Source of the DNA: Clavelina lepadiformis
Lineage: Eukaryota > Chordata > Ascidiacea > Aplousobranchia > Clavelinidae
Direction: 5' to 3'
Length of the DNA: 64,000 nucleotides
Assembly: GCF_947623445.1 (NCBI RefSeq)
Contig: NC_135241.1
Span: 22,694,501 to 22,758,500 of the forward strand
The notes beneath the pieces are model-generated. The model was not told the DNA's origin. It did not search any database and was given only the letters and a program-made list of their open reading frames with translations. Both the position numbers and the translations under genes were made by a program. Shown here piece by piece: positions 1 through 9,875 of this stretch (position 1 is its first letter; each line of letters begins with the position of its first letter).

Positions 1-847
1 TTGGGTGAATTAAACAAAAAGAATAATCGGTCCAAGAGAACCCATATAATTTAAAGGCATCCAACGAAAATTGATGTTTCCTTGTAAGTTACTGTATTTT
101 TGATTTCTCTGCTGTTATGCTGTTTGGGTAAACGCACGCAGGCGAATTAGTGTACTAGTATGATTCTATCTACGTCCTCTCCACAACCAAATCACACTCA
201 AACAATGGCAAAGTTTTTCTTTTTTCACACCACGATGGTTAGGCTGAAGTACAACAAAACGAAACAATTTTAAGAAAAAAGCTGCAACGCTTAGTGTAAT
301 ATTGCATTTAAATGGCATAACAAATTGCACAAAAGATTCAAAATAATAAATCAAAATGGGCACATATACTGTACCCAACAACAAAAAGGATTGGAGTGAA
401 TGCAGTAGCTAGGGCTGCTAGGCTCACAATATAGGCGGGGATTATACAGTTGTCGATTTATCATCGCTCATCAGTTAGTAAATCTGGACAAACGTATCTG
501 GCGCTTTGGTATAGGTTAAACAGCAGGATATTTGTTTACTATTGCAACATAAATTGTAAATACTATAAACAGGTAAAGAGCAAGTACTAGGTTATGACGA
601 CTACAACGTATTCAAGATGACGAAAAGTTTGCTCTGAAAGAAAACAAAAATCTTACACTTTGAGTAACAAATCGGAAAAAATGCAAAATTAACTTCTGCT
701 TGAACTGAACACTCCGCCCCATTCACAAGATTGTCGTGGACAAAAGTAAACACGAAGCAGCGTCAGCTTTCATTTTAACTCTGCTTCGAAGCGACGACTT
801 TTTTTAGGCTTAACCTTGACCTGAAGTAACCTCTAACGGACCTGAGC

Positions 848-3171
848 TCAGATGGCGTCGCTTTTGAATGAATTGTCCTTGAGATTTTGCGTCTTTCCTT
901 GCAATGACGAAACACTGAAAGAAAAGATGAAGTCGAAGATGGATTCGATTTTTCAGAAAAACTTTAGCAGCAAAGCAATGTACCTTCCAATGTGTTGAAA
1001 CAGCGACGGTTTGTGAGGAGGCATTTTTAGCTCTCTCCTTTTATTGCATTGTTGGGCGTTCTCGTCATAGCTGCAGACCGCTGACGCAACGTAGTCCAGC
1101 TGGAAAAATGAACGATAAAGGTTCAATAAGGTGCAGGCAATAACAAAACCCCCATCAACCAGTCCATGAATGGATCGTAAGGTATGAGCACACCAAAGGA
1201 AAACACATGCTGTCGTTTCTAAATTGCTTTTTCATCCCATCAAATGTTTGAAACTTAACAAATCGAAGCACAGCTTAAAAAAATAATTGCAGAAAGGTTA
1301 TAGGTTAACATAGAAAAACTATATAGCTGACACCTTATAGGGTGCACGTTAAATTCCGAATAACCACATAACACTTGACGAATTTCGGTAGTTTTTTTTG
1401 GACACATTGGCTCGGCCTAGGCCTACTCAGCAAAAGTCGTTATGCTCGAAGCGTATACGGCGGAAAAACAAAAATGCTCAACAAAGAATCTTTTCATTCG
1501 TGTAAGCTGCCAACATACCTGCAGCCAGTCGAGCGGTTTTTTATTCCAGAACGTGTGGATGAACGAAGCATATGATGGAAGAGTTTCGGCGCGGAAAAGT
1601 TTTCCAATCGCTCCCAAATTACAAAAAGAAATATAAAAGTAATTTTCCATCGATCTTCGGTTAGCCTCCTGCATAGAAATCATATTATTCAACCCATGGC
1701 ACACATTGAGCATAAGGTATAGTTAACTTTTCTTAAAATGACGAAGACTTAATTAGAAAGCAGAAGTGACCTTTAAAAACCAAATTGGGGGTCTTATTAT
1801 CCTACCGTCACCCACAACGCAGCAACTATTACGTCACCTTCATTATCGCTCCGATGTACCCATGGCTGGCTATGACGTCATCTTCCATCATGAGGTAATA
1901 TTTAGGTGAAAGGTTATAGATGTACATCATGAGGAAGATTTGATCCAGATTCTGTTTCGATCTCCACTTCACTCGGTCCAGCGCGTCGTTAAAACTGGAC
2001 TGAAGCACTTTTTCCCATGGGGGGTAGTAACTTTTAGGTGGACTAATTAGCTGCAAGAGAAATTTGTGAGATTGGCGGGGGTAAAAACAATCGCTAAAAT
2101 CAAACATATCAAAATGGCCGGCTATTACTCAACAAACTCACAAAAATAGGAACAATACAGTTTGACAGCGTAGTCTAAAAGCAAATATAGTTTCCTTTTG
2201 GGATGAGCGATAATCGTGATGTCACCGAAGTAGTACTAAATAATTCAACTCTAAACTTTCAGTTTTCATTCATAAACTTATGTATAGTTACTTAGCCTGT
2301 GGTTGTGTAATTTATTGTTGAAGAACTGGATGCTTTAAACGTATACCTTGCTTTGTGGGGCGTTTGACCCGGCCGTTAAAACGTTTTAAAATTAAATTTT
2401 AATGATACGGCTGTAAAGGGAATTAATTTCCTTTTTACTTTCTCAGCCGCTTCTGAATTATTAAAGCTCTTCGCTGTTCTCACGATTGATATCGATACAA
2501 GTATTGGGCTTGTTTGGGAATAAACACTGAAGTGAAACCTGTAATATCCCATCTTCAATGTGCTTCTGATAGCTGCTTTGCAATGAGTGCGAAAGATCAC
2601 GTAAAAACTCTTCGTCGGTCTCGCCGACGTAAACAAGGATTCTAGAATCAACAGAACGATCAACCTGATTCTTCAGAAGGGAATCGATTGTTTGCGAGAG
2701 ATAGGATACTCCCTGCCTCTGCCAGATAGAAAATACAACAAAGATTGAATTGAAATTGAAATCGTTTGTATTGATTTTGAAAGCAAACAAATTGCAAAAA
2801 CACCGCAAATAGCGGTCGTATTGCGCAAATCGCTCGTAGGAGTGAGTAACACTTTTTTTAACTGAATGATTGTTTCCAATTTCAATCACGGTCGGTTATA
2901 ATTAGAACTGATGTACAAATTGTGTGAAATGAAAACATCTTATGACATAACAATAACAATCACATTTGCATCATAAACATACCTTCACTGTGGGTATTCC
3001 TATTACGACGTCGGCGTTTTTCGGTATCCGACCCAACTCAAAGCCTGGGCTGGGTGCTTTTAGGTCCCCTGAGAGGGGAAATACCGGATCTAAGGGGTGA
3101 AAATAGACTTTTTCACCGGGTACAATTGGTTCATCTTTTACGTTTGTAACGAAGCTCTTTGATTCTAACGA
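848..3171 (-). CDS. MGAT4-like: MGAT4-type GT54 glycosyltransferase copy U1, exons 2-7, lacks exon 1
   Basis: Exons on the minus strand: exon 2 3171-2983, exon 3 2718-2539, exon 4 2050-1838, exon 5 1668-1519, exon 6 1099-984, exon 7 914-848 with stop TGA at 850-848. All splice sites are GT...AG, and the exons join in one frame from GIPTVK through VGETD, SPPKSYY, MMEDD and KPLDW to SLFQHIG. Exon 3 differs from most copies (SLSHS, YQKH) and exon 4 has ALDRV. There is no membrane-anchor exon in the unit. A Ty3/Gypsy element sits only 50 bp upstream of the exon 2 acceptor, so this copy is cut off from its promoter-like block at 10696-10712. It is probably a non-functional 5'-truncated copy, although its exons are undamaged. 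Confidence 0.8.
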
Positions 3172-3217
3172 CTGCAAAAAAGCACAACAAAAAAAATTGT
3201 TAACCGTAAACGGATGA

Positions 3218-3221
3218 GACA
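3218..3221. repeat. Target site duplication (left), GACA
   Basis: GACA here and again at 9872-9875 flanks the retroelement. The empty site in U2 (15541-15554 region) has it once. If the element is read as starting GTGATAA instead of TGTGATAA, the duplication would be five bases (GACAT). The TG start fits the second terminal region at 9261 better. Confidence 0.85.
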
Positions 3222-3598
3222 TGTGATAAATATATCAATTAATGTAATATAAAATTGTGTACTGCATAGAATTCTCATCTATGGAATCAATGAAGCATAA
3301 CACTGCGTGACGTAATCGACTGCTTCCCCTGTGCGTGCATTTTGATTCATTCAGTCTTTTTTCAGTCGTACGTTCAACGCCGCAACATGTCTCTGTGCTG
3401 TTGCTGTTATAATGTTCTATCTTGATGTATTCGTTCAAAGAAGCTTCAAATATAATCAGATTATACAGTAGTCATTCCTGTGTCATTACTGCTGAAGTCT
3501 ATCAAAGTTCACTGTTAAGATACACACAAGGAAACAGACTTTGTAGTGTAAGTGGGTAAACCTTTCAGGCTAAGGTAAAATATACCACTTTCATTACA
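3222..3598 (+). repeat. Left LTR-like terminal region of the retroelement
   Basis: 377 bp, starting TGTGATAAATAT and ending TTTCATTACA, directly before the leader. It contains TGACGTAA near 3308 and a TATAAT stretch near 3409, which could be promoter parts. Only the first nine or so and last nine or so bases, plus a GTGACGTAAT word, recur in the right terminal region. The assignment as an LTR rests on the TG...CA ends, the target duplication and position, not on identity to the 3' copy. Confidence 0.6.
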
Positions 3599-3770
3599 AA
3601 CTGATGCAGCCGAGTGAGGACGAATTGACGATAAAAAGAAGACATTTTCACTACAAAGCTAGTACCCTGAGTTCGATGAGAACTACGCTTTTCTTTGGGG
3701 AACAACCTATGAACAATTAAATTTGAGGTTGAGAGAAGTCTAGTGATCTCAGACTAGAAGTTTCGAAGAT
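3599..3770 (+). other. Retroelement leader between LTR-like end and pol
   Basis: About 170 bp where a primer-binding site and normally gag are expected. No TGG-initial primer-binding site follows the LTR end. The first bases are AACTGATGCAGCCGAGTGAG, and GCCGAGTG resembles the A-box part of tRNA-Leu/Ser genes rather than a tRNA 3' end. A 38-codon ORF (3604-3720) opens with MQPSEDEL and is in a different frame from pol. It could be a gag remnant or leader peptide, or be meaningless. Confidence 0.4.
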
Positions 3771-6700
3771 ATGTCTCATCTACAATTCATACAACAATCA
3801 TTGGATCCAGACAATGTGATTTTCAGTCAAATCACCCTCAACGATGGTGACGAAGAATCGCCTGGACTTCTATCATCACACCTATTTTTTATTACTGATA
3901 AATTGACTGGGATTAAATTTTTGGTTGACACGGGGTCACCCGTCAGTATGATAAAAGTACATAGTGATTACTTTTTGCATGGTTTTAAGCAGAAATTTTA
4001 TAATGCTATTAATGGCTCACGTATTGTAATCAAGGGCAATGAGCCTTTGAAGGTTTCATTAAACCTCAATAGGACATTTTTGTGGCATTTTGAAATGAGT
4101 AGTGATATAGCTTATTCTATCATTGGTTCTGACTTCTTGATACATTTTGGTCTGAATATTGATCTCACTGCTAAGCGTTTGACACTGCCACGTGCCAAAA
4201 ATGACGTCACAGATTTTACCACACCCAAACGGCCTTTTTCTGCAAGCTGCTGTCAGGAAACTAAGCCTTCTTCTATTTCGCAGGCTGCAGAAGCTGACAT
4301 GACGTCAGATGGATTGCTTGCAGATTTGACTAAAACTTATCCCAATGTTTTTGATGTTTCAGCTTATTCCGAGCGACCAATAAACAATGCTGTTCATCAC
4401 ATTATAACCACAGGTGAACCCATACGTTGCAGGCCTTATCGAATGTCTCCTGAGAAAGAAAAGATACTCAAACAAGAGCTCAACAAATTACTTGAACTTG
4501 GTGTCATCGAAAGAAGCAACTCGCCGTTTTCGTCGCCGGTAATGTTAATACAGAAAAAAGATGCTGGTCAATATCGGATTGTTAACAACTATAAAATTTT
4601 GAACCAACAAACGCAATTTGACACTTACAACTTGCCACTGATCAGTAATTTTACAAATGCAATGGCAGGTTCTAAATTTTTCTCTGTTTTGGACTTGTTG
4701 AAAGGTTTTCACCAAATTAGAATTGCAGATCAAGACATTCCAAAAACAGCTTTTACCACCACAAGTGGCACTTACCAATATGTCAGACTTCCCATGGGAT
4801 TGTGCAACAGTTCACAAACTTTTCAACGTTGTATAGATAATGTTTTACGAGGACTGTCAGATTACACTTTTAATTATATTGATGATGTCATTGTATTTAG
4901 TTCCACACCTGAAGAACACAAGAAGCATCTTGAAACTGTTTTGCAACGCTTTCAGGAACACAACATCATTGTTAACAAGAGAAAATGTGTGTTTAATGCT
5001 ACAGAAGTGAAATTTCTTGGCTTTACTGTGAATAAAGATGGAGCCAGTCCAATCAAATCCAAGGTTGATGCTGTTGAAAAATACCCACTACCTGTGACAA
5101 TCAAGGAGCTTCGTCGCTTTTTAGGTATGGTGAATTTTTATAGACGGTTCTTGCCCAATGCTGCAGGAATCCAAGATCCGCTTAACAAGCTTTTAGGCAC
5201 TGGTTCGGGCAGAAGACGCGTCACATGGACTCCGATTGCCAGGCAAGCATTTCAGGAAACAAAGCAGGCGCTATGCGAAGCCACACAATTGGCATTTCCG
5301 GTGCACGACGCGGAAGTCAGACTTTCTGTTGATGCTTCAGACGTCAGCTGTGCTGGAGTGTTAGAACAAGTAATAGATGGCTGTCCGCAGCCACTTGCAT
5401 TTTTTTCAAAATCTTTTACCAAAGCACAACGTAAATATAGTGTATATGATCGCGAATTACTTGGTTTATACCTTAGCATCAAATATTTTCGATATTTTTT
5501 GGATGGTCGACAATTTCGTCTGTTCACTGACCATAAAGCATTGGTCACAGGCATTCATTCTAAATTAGACAATGCCACGGCACAGCAGTTCAGATATTTG
5601 TCGTATATTGCACAGTTTTGTCCAGTAATTGAACACATTTCAGGTGAATCCAATGTAGTTTCTGATGCCCTTTCACGAATAACAGTGGCTGGTATAAATT
5701 ATGACTTGCCTTCCATAGATTATTTGCAGATGGCCAGTCATCAACATACAGATCGCACGTTGGATGCAATACTCCATGGAGAAAGCTCGCTGCAATTGAA
5801 ACGGGTGACATTACCGGATCATGGCGTTAGCATTTTATGCGACATGTCAACAAAACAAGCACGACCAGTTGTGCCAGCTTCCTTCAGAAAACAAATCTTT
5901 GACACGATTCATTCGTTAAGTCACGCAGGAATAAAGGTAACTCAAAAACTCATAGCAGAACGTTTTGTTTGGCCTAAAATGATGGTTGAAATTAGAGACA
6001 TGTGCAAAACTTGCATTCCTTGTCAACAAACAAAGGTGCGTAGACATATTGTTGCACCATTGAAAACATTTAAGAAGCCAGACGAGAGATTTTCGCATGT
6101 CCACGTTGACATTGTTGGACCACTTACTGTATCTAATGGCTATTCTTATCTGTTGACAGTGATTGATAGGTACACAAGATATCCAGTTGCAATTCCACTA
6201 CAGGACATTACTGCAAAGACATGTGCCGACGCCTTTATATTGAATTGGGTGGCCAACTTTGGCGTCCCAAAGATCATAACTTCTGACAGAGGTCGACAGT
6301 TTACCTCTCAGCTATGGCACGAAATGGCAAAGTTCATGGGCACTAAGTTGATACACACAACATCGCATCATCCGCAAAGCGATGGAATGCTAGAACGTGC
6401 TCACAGAACCCTCAAGACAGCCTTGAAAGCTTACTCATGTAACCACGATTGGTATTCTCATTTAGGTTGGGTCATGCTAGGCATTCGTGCAAGCGTAAAG
6501 GAGGACATTGAATGCGCCCCAAGTCAATTAGTTTTTGGTACTTCAATAAGGTTGCCCGGGGAATTTTTTGAAACACCGAACTTGGACATAATCCCACAGT
6601 CAAAATATGTAGAACAGCTGACTCAATTCATGGCCACTCTAAGATATGTTCCACCGCATGAACCGTACCCAATCAAAACATTTGTTGATCCAGAACTCAA

Positions 6701-7094
6701 AACTTGTTCACATGTCTTTATTAGGCATGACGGAGTTCGCACAGGTATGCAGCGACCCTATAGTGGACCATATACTGTTATTGACCGTCAAGAAAAATTT
6801 TTCACAATTGATTTGAATAGTAGAATCGATAATATCAGCATTAACCGCTTGAAAGCTGGACATATACCTGTACCAAATTCTGCTGAAAGTTTTTTGCCAA
6901 ACACAGGCGGTCAAAATAATTCATGTAACGATGATGAAAACTTAATTTTGCAATCTGACTTACCATTTTCTGTTGCAGAAGAGGAAATTGACTCACATCC
7001 TGTGTCACAAAGCATAAACGCTGACGAAGAACCTGTTCCTCAGTACACCACGAGAACTGGACGTGTCATCACAAAGCCTGCACGTTTTCGATAG
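3771..7094 (+). CDS. pol: Ty3/Gypsy pol polyprotein (PR-RT-RNase H-integrase)
   Basis: 1107 codons without interruption. Aspartic protease active site DTGS at residues 53-56. Reverse transcriptase with LDLLKGFHQI (Asp 308), LPMGLCNS near 340-347 and YIDD at 369-372. RNase H acidic residues at D521 (SVDASD), E562 (YDREL), D587 (TDHKA) and D632 (SDALS). Integrase zinc-binding HHCC (H714, H718, C745, C748 or the overlapping CIPC), the catalytic D780, D839 and E875 with exactly 35 residues between the last two, then a GPY/F-like module (SGPYTV) near the C-terminus. The frame begins just ahead of the protease, with no nucleocapsid zinc knuckle or capsid before it, so gag is missing or would have to come from another element. 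All key catalytic residues are in place. Confidence 0.95.
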   Translation: MSHLQFIQQSLDPDNVIFSQITLNDGDEESPGLLSSHLFFITDKLTGIKFLVDTGSPVSMIKVHSDYFLHGFKQKFYNAINGSRIVIKGNEPLKVSLNLNRTFLWHFEMSSDIAYSIIGSDFLIHFGLNIDLTAKRLTLPRAKNDVTDFTTPKRPFSASCCQETKPSSISQAAEADMTSDGLLADLTKTYPNVFDVSAYSERPINNAVHHIITTGEPIRCRPYRMSPEKEKILKQELNKLLELGVIERSNSPFSSPVMLIQKKDAGQYRIVNNYKILNQQTQFDTYNLPLISNFTNAMAGSKFFSVLDLLKGFHQIRIADQDIPKTAFTTTSGTYQYVRLPMGLCNSSQTFQRCIDNVLRGLSDYTFNYIDDVIVFSSTPEEHKKHLETVLQRFQEHNIIVNKRKCVFNATEVKFLGFTVNKDGASPIKSKVDAVEKYPLPVTIKELRRFLGMVNFYRRFLPNAAGIQDPLNKLLGTGSGRRRVTWTPIARQAFQETKQALCEATQLAFPVHDAEVRLSVDASDVSCAGVLEQVIDGCPQPLAFFSKSFTKAQRKYSVYDRELLGLYLSIKYFRYFLDGRQFRLFTDHKALVTGIHSKLDNATAQQFRYLSYIAQFCPVIEHISGESNVVSDALSRITVAGINYDLPSIDYLQMASHQHTDRTLDAILHGESSLQLKRVTLPDHGVSILCDMSTKQARPVVPASFRKQIFDTIHSLSHAGIKVTQKLIAERFVWPKMMVEIRDMCKTCIPCQQTKVRRHIVAPLKTFKKPDERFSHVHVDIVGPLTVSNGYSYLLTVIDRYTRYPVAIPLQDITAKTCADAFILNWVANFGVPKIITSDRGRQFTSQLWHEMAKFMGTKLIHTTSHHPQSDGMLERAHRTLKTALKAYSCNHDWYSHLGWVMLGIRASVKEDIECAPSQLVFGTSIRLPGEFFETPNLDIIPQSKYVEQLTQFMATLRYVPPHEPYPIKTFVDPELKTCSHVFIRHDGVRTGMQRPYSGPYTVIDRQEKFFTIDLNSRIDNISINRLKAGHIPVPNSAESFLPNTGGQNNSCNDDENLILQSDLPFSVAEEEIDSHPVSQSINADEEPVPQYTTRTGRVITKPARFR

Positions 7095-7095
7095 A

Positions 7096-8970
7096 ATGCG
7101 TTCTTCAAACATCTCATTGTGTATTGTAAGCATTTTTGTTTTTTCCTGCATAAGCGGAACACGGCTGCATTTAAGGCTGTGTCATGATAATATTCATACT
7201 GGAGAATATCTGATTCCCAAACCTCATAAGTGTGTGAGACAGAATGCAACACTAATTCAGAAATGCGGAGTGTCGATCTATGATCCTGTTCCAAAGAGGA
7301 AAACCATACCCATATTCAAATGTTCAGTTATTTCTACGACTCTTAAGACTACTTATTTCTTTTTTGGGGCCAAAACGTGTGATGAGAAATCACTCATTAA
7401 TCCTGCACCAAGCGTGGAAGCTTGTGCGAATTGGGTCAGAACCAAACATGCCCCGGGCTATGGTCCGTTACTAAGCTCTAATGATTTTACATGGAGCACT
7501 CATAATTCTAATTCCGTCAAGTATGTCTGGCCCCACGGTTATACACATACAGCTTATAACGCCATTCTGATTAAATCTACTGCACTTTATGATCATGCTA
7601 CAGACCAGTTATCAAGTGCAATTGGAGCCATGACGAACTGCAAGCTTACTCAAGGTAGCTGCACTCTGTCGACGAATACCTTTGTGTGGCAGGTTTCGAG
7701 GATAAAAGCCAAGTGTCCTTACAAACGTGTAGGTCAAAAGCACGAAGAACTTTTAATGCATTATAACAAGAACCACAAGCTCATTCGTCTGGAGATAAAA
7801 TCTCTAGGCATCAGCATTCATCAACGAAGTCGCTGTCCAAATCCCGTACAGAAGTGCTATGGGTCAGACACCATTTGTACACCAGGGGGTTTGATTTTAA
7901 GACCCTACAGCTGCAATGGTTTTGATGGCATAAAATTGGGCAAAATAGCAGCGGAAAATGATATACCTTTCCCGTCTTTTTCTTTCCATACAGCTGAAAC
8001 ATATTTTTTGAATGAAGTCAATGACATAACAAGCGATTCATTTCACTTTTTGACGTCTGATATCCATTTTCTTGAATGTCAAATACAAGAGTATCTGACA
8101 AATATGTATTTTTTAGTGGGACGATTGTTTCCAAGTGAAGTCCTAACACAACTTTTGGGTCGTCCTGCCACTGGCGTGGCATTAGGCGATTTACTGATTG
8201 AGGTAGCATGCCAAAATATCTCAGCTACTCTACTGCATAATTTGAAACATGGGGAGTTTTTTGCCTCTCGACCTCTCGTAGAATTTAGTGACAATAATGG
8301 GACGAAATATATTGGCCAGGTTGGCACGAATGATGTTGTTTATAAGGGAGTTAAGTATGTAGAGAAATATACTCCTGGCAAAATCATGACTTTTCTTATT
8401 AATGATGCATATTATGTGTTTGATAATTATACACTCTCTATGCGCCATGAGAACGTCCAGCAACTTTTACCTGCTCTAATTACTGTACAAGCACCCTACT
8501 CTGAAATAGATTTTTCTAACTTTGTTCATTTGTTTCCTAGCAGTGGTAACGACTTTGACGATTTATCAGGTATTTTACAAGCTGTCAGTCGCGCACGTTT
8601 GATGCATGATCAATTATACCATTTTATTGGAAGTAGAACGAATCCAGAAAATACAGCAGATATGTTATATGTACAGAAAAATATTGATAACACCTTAACT
8701 AATGTGTTTTTACAGATGATTTCTAGCATAACATCGCCAATACTTAGTGGCTTTTGTTTTATTCTGTTGATTTTGAGCTATATTTGGAGCATTGTTTTCA
8801 CTTTCTGGTTTTTCAAGTTAACCTTGCCTATGTTGGTTTCCGTTATTCGTCATAAAATATATGCTTATCGTAATCATTCTGTCATAGTTCATGCTAGCCG
8901 ATCTGACTTAAACAATGATAATCAAAATGTCTCTGAAGATAGTGACTCAGCAGAAAGTGACGCTCGTTAA
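7096..8970 (+). CDS. env: Env-like membrane glycoprotein of the retroelement
   Basis: The frame is open from 7063, overlapping the end of pol, but the ATG at 7096 lies one base after the pol stop and gives a better start. From there the first residues form a hydrophobic signal-peptide-like stretch (SLCIVSIFVFSCISG), giving a protein of about 624 residues. The large ectodomain is Cys-rich with several N-glycosylation sequons (NAT, NIS, NGT, NYT). A hydrophobic membrane span follows near the C-terminus (GFCFILLILSYIWSIVFTF), then a tail of about 60 residues rich in Ser, Asp and Asn. This layout is that of a class I or III viral surface glycoprotein acquired by an LTR element. I cannot assign the family from sequence alone; glycoproteins of chuvirus-like viruses are one possible source. 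No clear furin-type site was seen. Confidence 0.8.
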   Translation: MRSSNISLCIVSIFVFSCISGTRLHLRLCHDNIHTGEYLIPKPHKCVRQNATLIQKCGVSIYDPVPKRKTIPIFKCSVISTTLKTTYFFFGAKTCDEKSLINPAPSVEACANWVRTKHAPGYGPLLSSNDFTWSTHNSNSVKYVWPHGYTHTAYNAILIKSTALYDHATDQLSSAIGAMTNCKLTQGSCTLSTNTFVWQVSRIKAKCPYKRVGQKHEELLMHYNKNHKLIRLEIKSLGISIHQRSRCPNPVQKCYGSDTICTPGGLILRPYSCNGFDGIKLGKIAAENDIPFPSFSFHTAETYFLNEVNDITSDSFHFLTSDIHFLECQIQEYLTNMYFLVGRLFPSEVLTQLLGRPATGVALGDLLIEVACQNISATLLHNLKHGEFFASRPLVEFSDNNGTKYIGQVGTNDVVYKGVKYVEKYTPGKIMTFLINDAYYVFDNYTLSMRHENVQQLLPALITVQAPYSEIDFSNFVHLFPSSGNDFDDLSGILQAVSRARLMHDQLYHFIGSRTNPENTADMLYVQKNIDNTLTNVFLQMISSITSPILSGFCFILLILSYIWSIVFTFWFFKLTLPMLVSVIRHKIYAYRNHSVIVHASRSDLNNDNQNVSEDSDSAESDAR

Positions 8971-9052
8971 CAATTAACCTCTGACCTCTCATACATATCA
9001 TAATTGGTTTGAATTGTGCACTAACCTTGCACAATGACTTAAAAGCATACAT

Positions 9053-9238
9053 GTGAACGCCTTATTACTAATGTATTACCAATATGAACTGTATTATACT
9101 TGTGTTTTAACGTTTGTTGTGATTTGCTTTATGTTAACCGCATTATATGGATTTTGTTGTTATTACTTTGTGTTAATTATGGCTTATCGAGACTTTATTT
9201 CTATTTTGTTTCGAAATTGCTTTAAAATTTCATTTTAA
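9053..9238 (+). CDS. Small hydrophobic ORF after env, unassigned
   Basis: 61 codons between the env stop and the polypurine tract. The product is very hydrophobic: about residues 12-33 and 34-45 are nearly all Leu, Val, Phe, Tyr, Cys and Ile, so it could cross a membrane once or twice. It has no recognised motif. Chance in an AT-rich stretch is a real alternative. Confidence 0.25.
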   Translation: MNALLLMYYQYELYYTCVLTFVVICFMLTALYGFCCYYFVLIMAYRDFISILFRNCFKISF

Positions 9239-9248
9239 AACAATTTCT

Positions 9249-9257
9249 AGGGGGGGG
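9249..9257 (+). other. Polypurine tract of the retroelement
   Basis: A followed by eight G, three bases before the right terminal region that begins TGTGATAA. It is in the position where plus-strand DNA synthesis is primed in LTR elements. Confidence 0.75.
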
Positions 9258-9260
9258 TTA

Positions 9261-9871
9261 TGTGATAATATTGTGATTATAACCAAAACTAATATACAGA
9301 TTATGTGAGATTTCAATTCTAGTACTTGTGTGTCGTTTTAGCTAAGAGTAACACGAGCCACAATCACTTCCTGTACCATTGTTGTGACGTAATACTTTCG
9401 CCTTTTTCGTATGCGTTCAGCTTATCAAAAATAAGTTTGTTAGCGTATGGCATTACGAGTTAACTAGTCTGGGAATAATCAGCAATCAGCAATTTAATGC
9501 AGTTGAATATAGCTAAGCCAAAATGCTATTACATTGACTGTTAAATGAAGTACTGTTGATGTGCCAATGTTCTGTCAATTTGTAATCGTACAACGAAGAA
9601 TCAATATAACCAGTTTATACAATCAACAATTTGTGCAAACTATTGAACAGTACAATTTAAGACAAGCTCAGTGTCAGGTCGGACAACTCTGCTTGTTGGC
9701 TTTACAAGACAATCAGCTTTTAGCTGAACAGACGAGTCTAGGATTGATTAAGCAAACAACGGCCTTGAGACTCATTATATCGAAGACAATAAACATTCAG
9801 ACAATCAAAGATTGTATTGGAGTGACTGGTACAGTCAAGTTCAACAACAATAACCAATCATTCCATTACAG
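9261..9871 (+). repeat. Right LTR-like terminal region of the retroelement
   Basis: 611 bp starting TGTGATAATA after the polypurine tract and ending TTCCATTACA at the GACA duplication. It contains TGACGTAA near 9385 and AATAAA at 9788-9793. It is longer than the left terminal region (377 bp), and apart from the ends I could not align the two. A 108-codon ORF inside it (9561-9887) runs out past the element and is not considered a gene. Confidence 0.65.
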
Positions 9872-9875
9872 ACAT
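9872..9875. repeat. Target site duplication (right), GACA
   Basis: Right partner of the duplication at 3218-3221. It is followed by TATTTG as in the uninterrupted units. Confidence 0.85.

Larger units (their letters stand above)
3222..9871 (+). mobile_element. Ty3/Gypsy-type LTR retroelement with env-like gene, inserted in U1
   Basis: A 6650-bp insertion present in only one of ten units, bounded by a GACA target duplication. It starts TGTGATAA and ends CATTACA. Order: left terminal region 3222-3598, leader 3599-3770, pol 3771-7094, env-like gene 7096-8970, small hydrophobic ORF 9053-9238, polypurine tract 9249-9257, right terminal region 9261-9871. It is transcribed opposite to the host gene. 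The pol order of protease, RT, RNase H and then integrase is that of Ty3/Gypsy (Metaviridae) and retroviruses. Two oddities: the terminal regions are not copies of one another, and there is no gag. The long open frames argue for a recent insertion. Confidence 0.9.

Noticed and set aside
166-384. 72-codon minus-strand ORF repeated in all ten units
   Set aside because: Its conservation follows from the near identity of the units. It has no recognised domain, no similarity to the missing MGAT4 C-terminus, and lies in the downstream spacer.
1375-1636. Plus-strand ORFs of 64 and 66 codons over exon 5
   Set aside because: They are antisense to the clearly supported exon 5 of the glycosyltransferase.
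3599-3625. tRNA gene suggested by GCCGAGTG
   Set aside because: Only an A-box-like word; no B box or cloverleaf follows.
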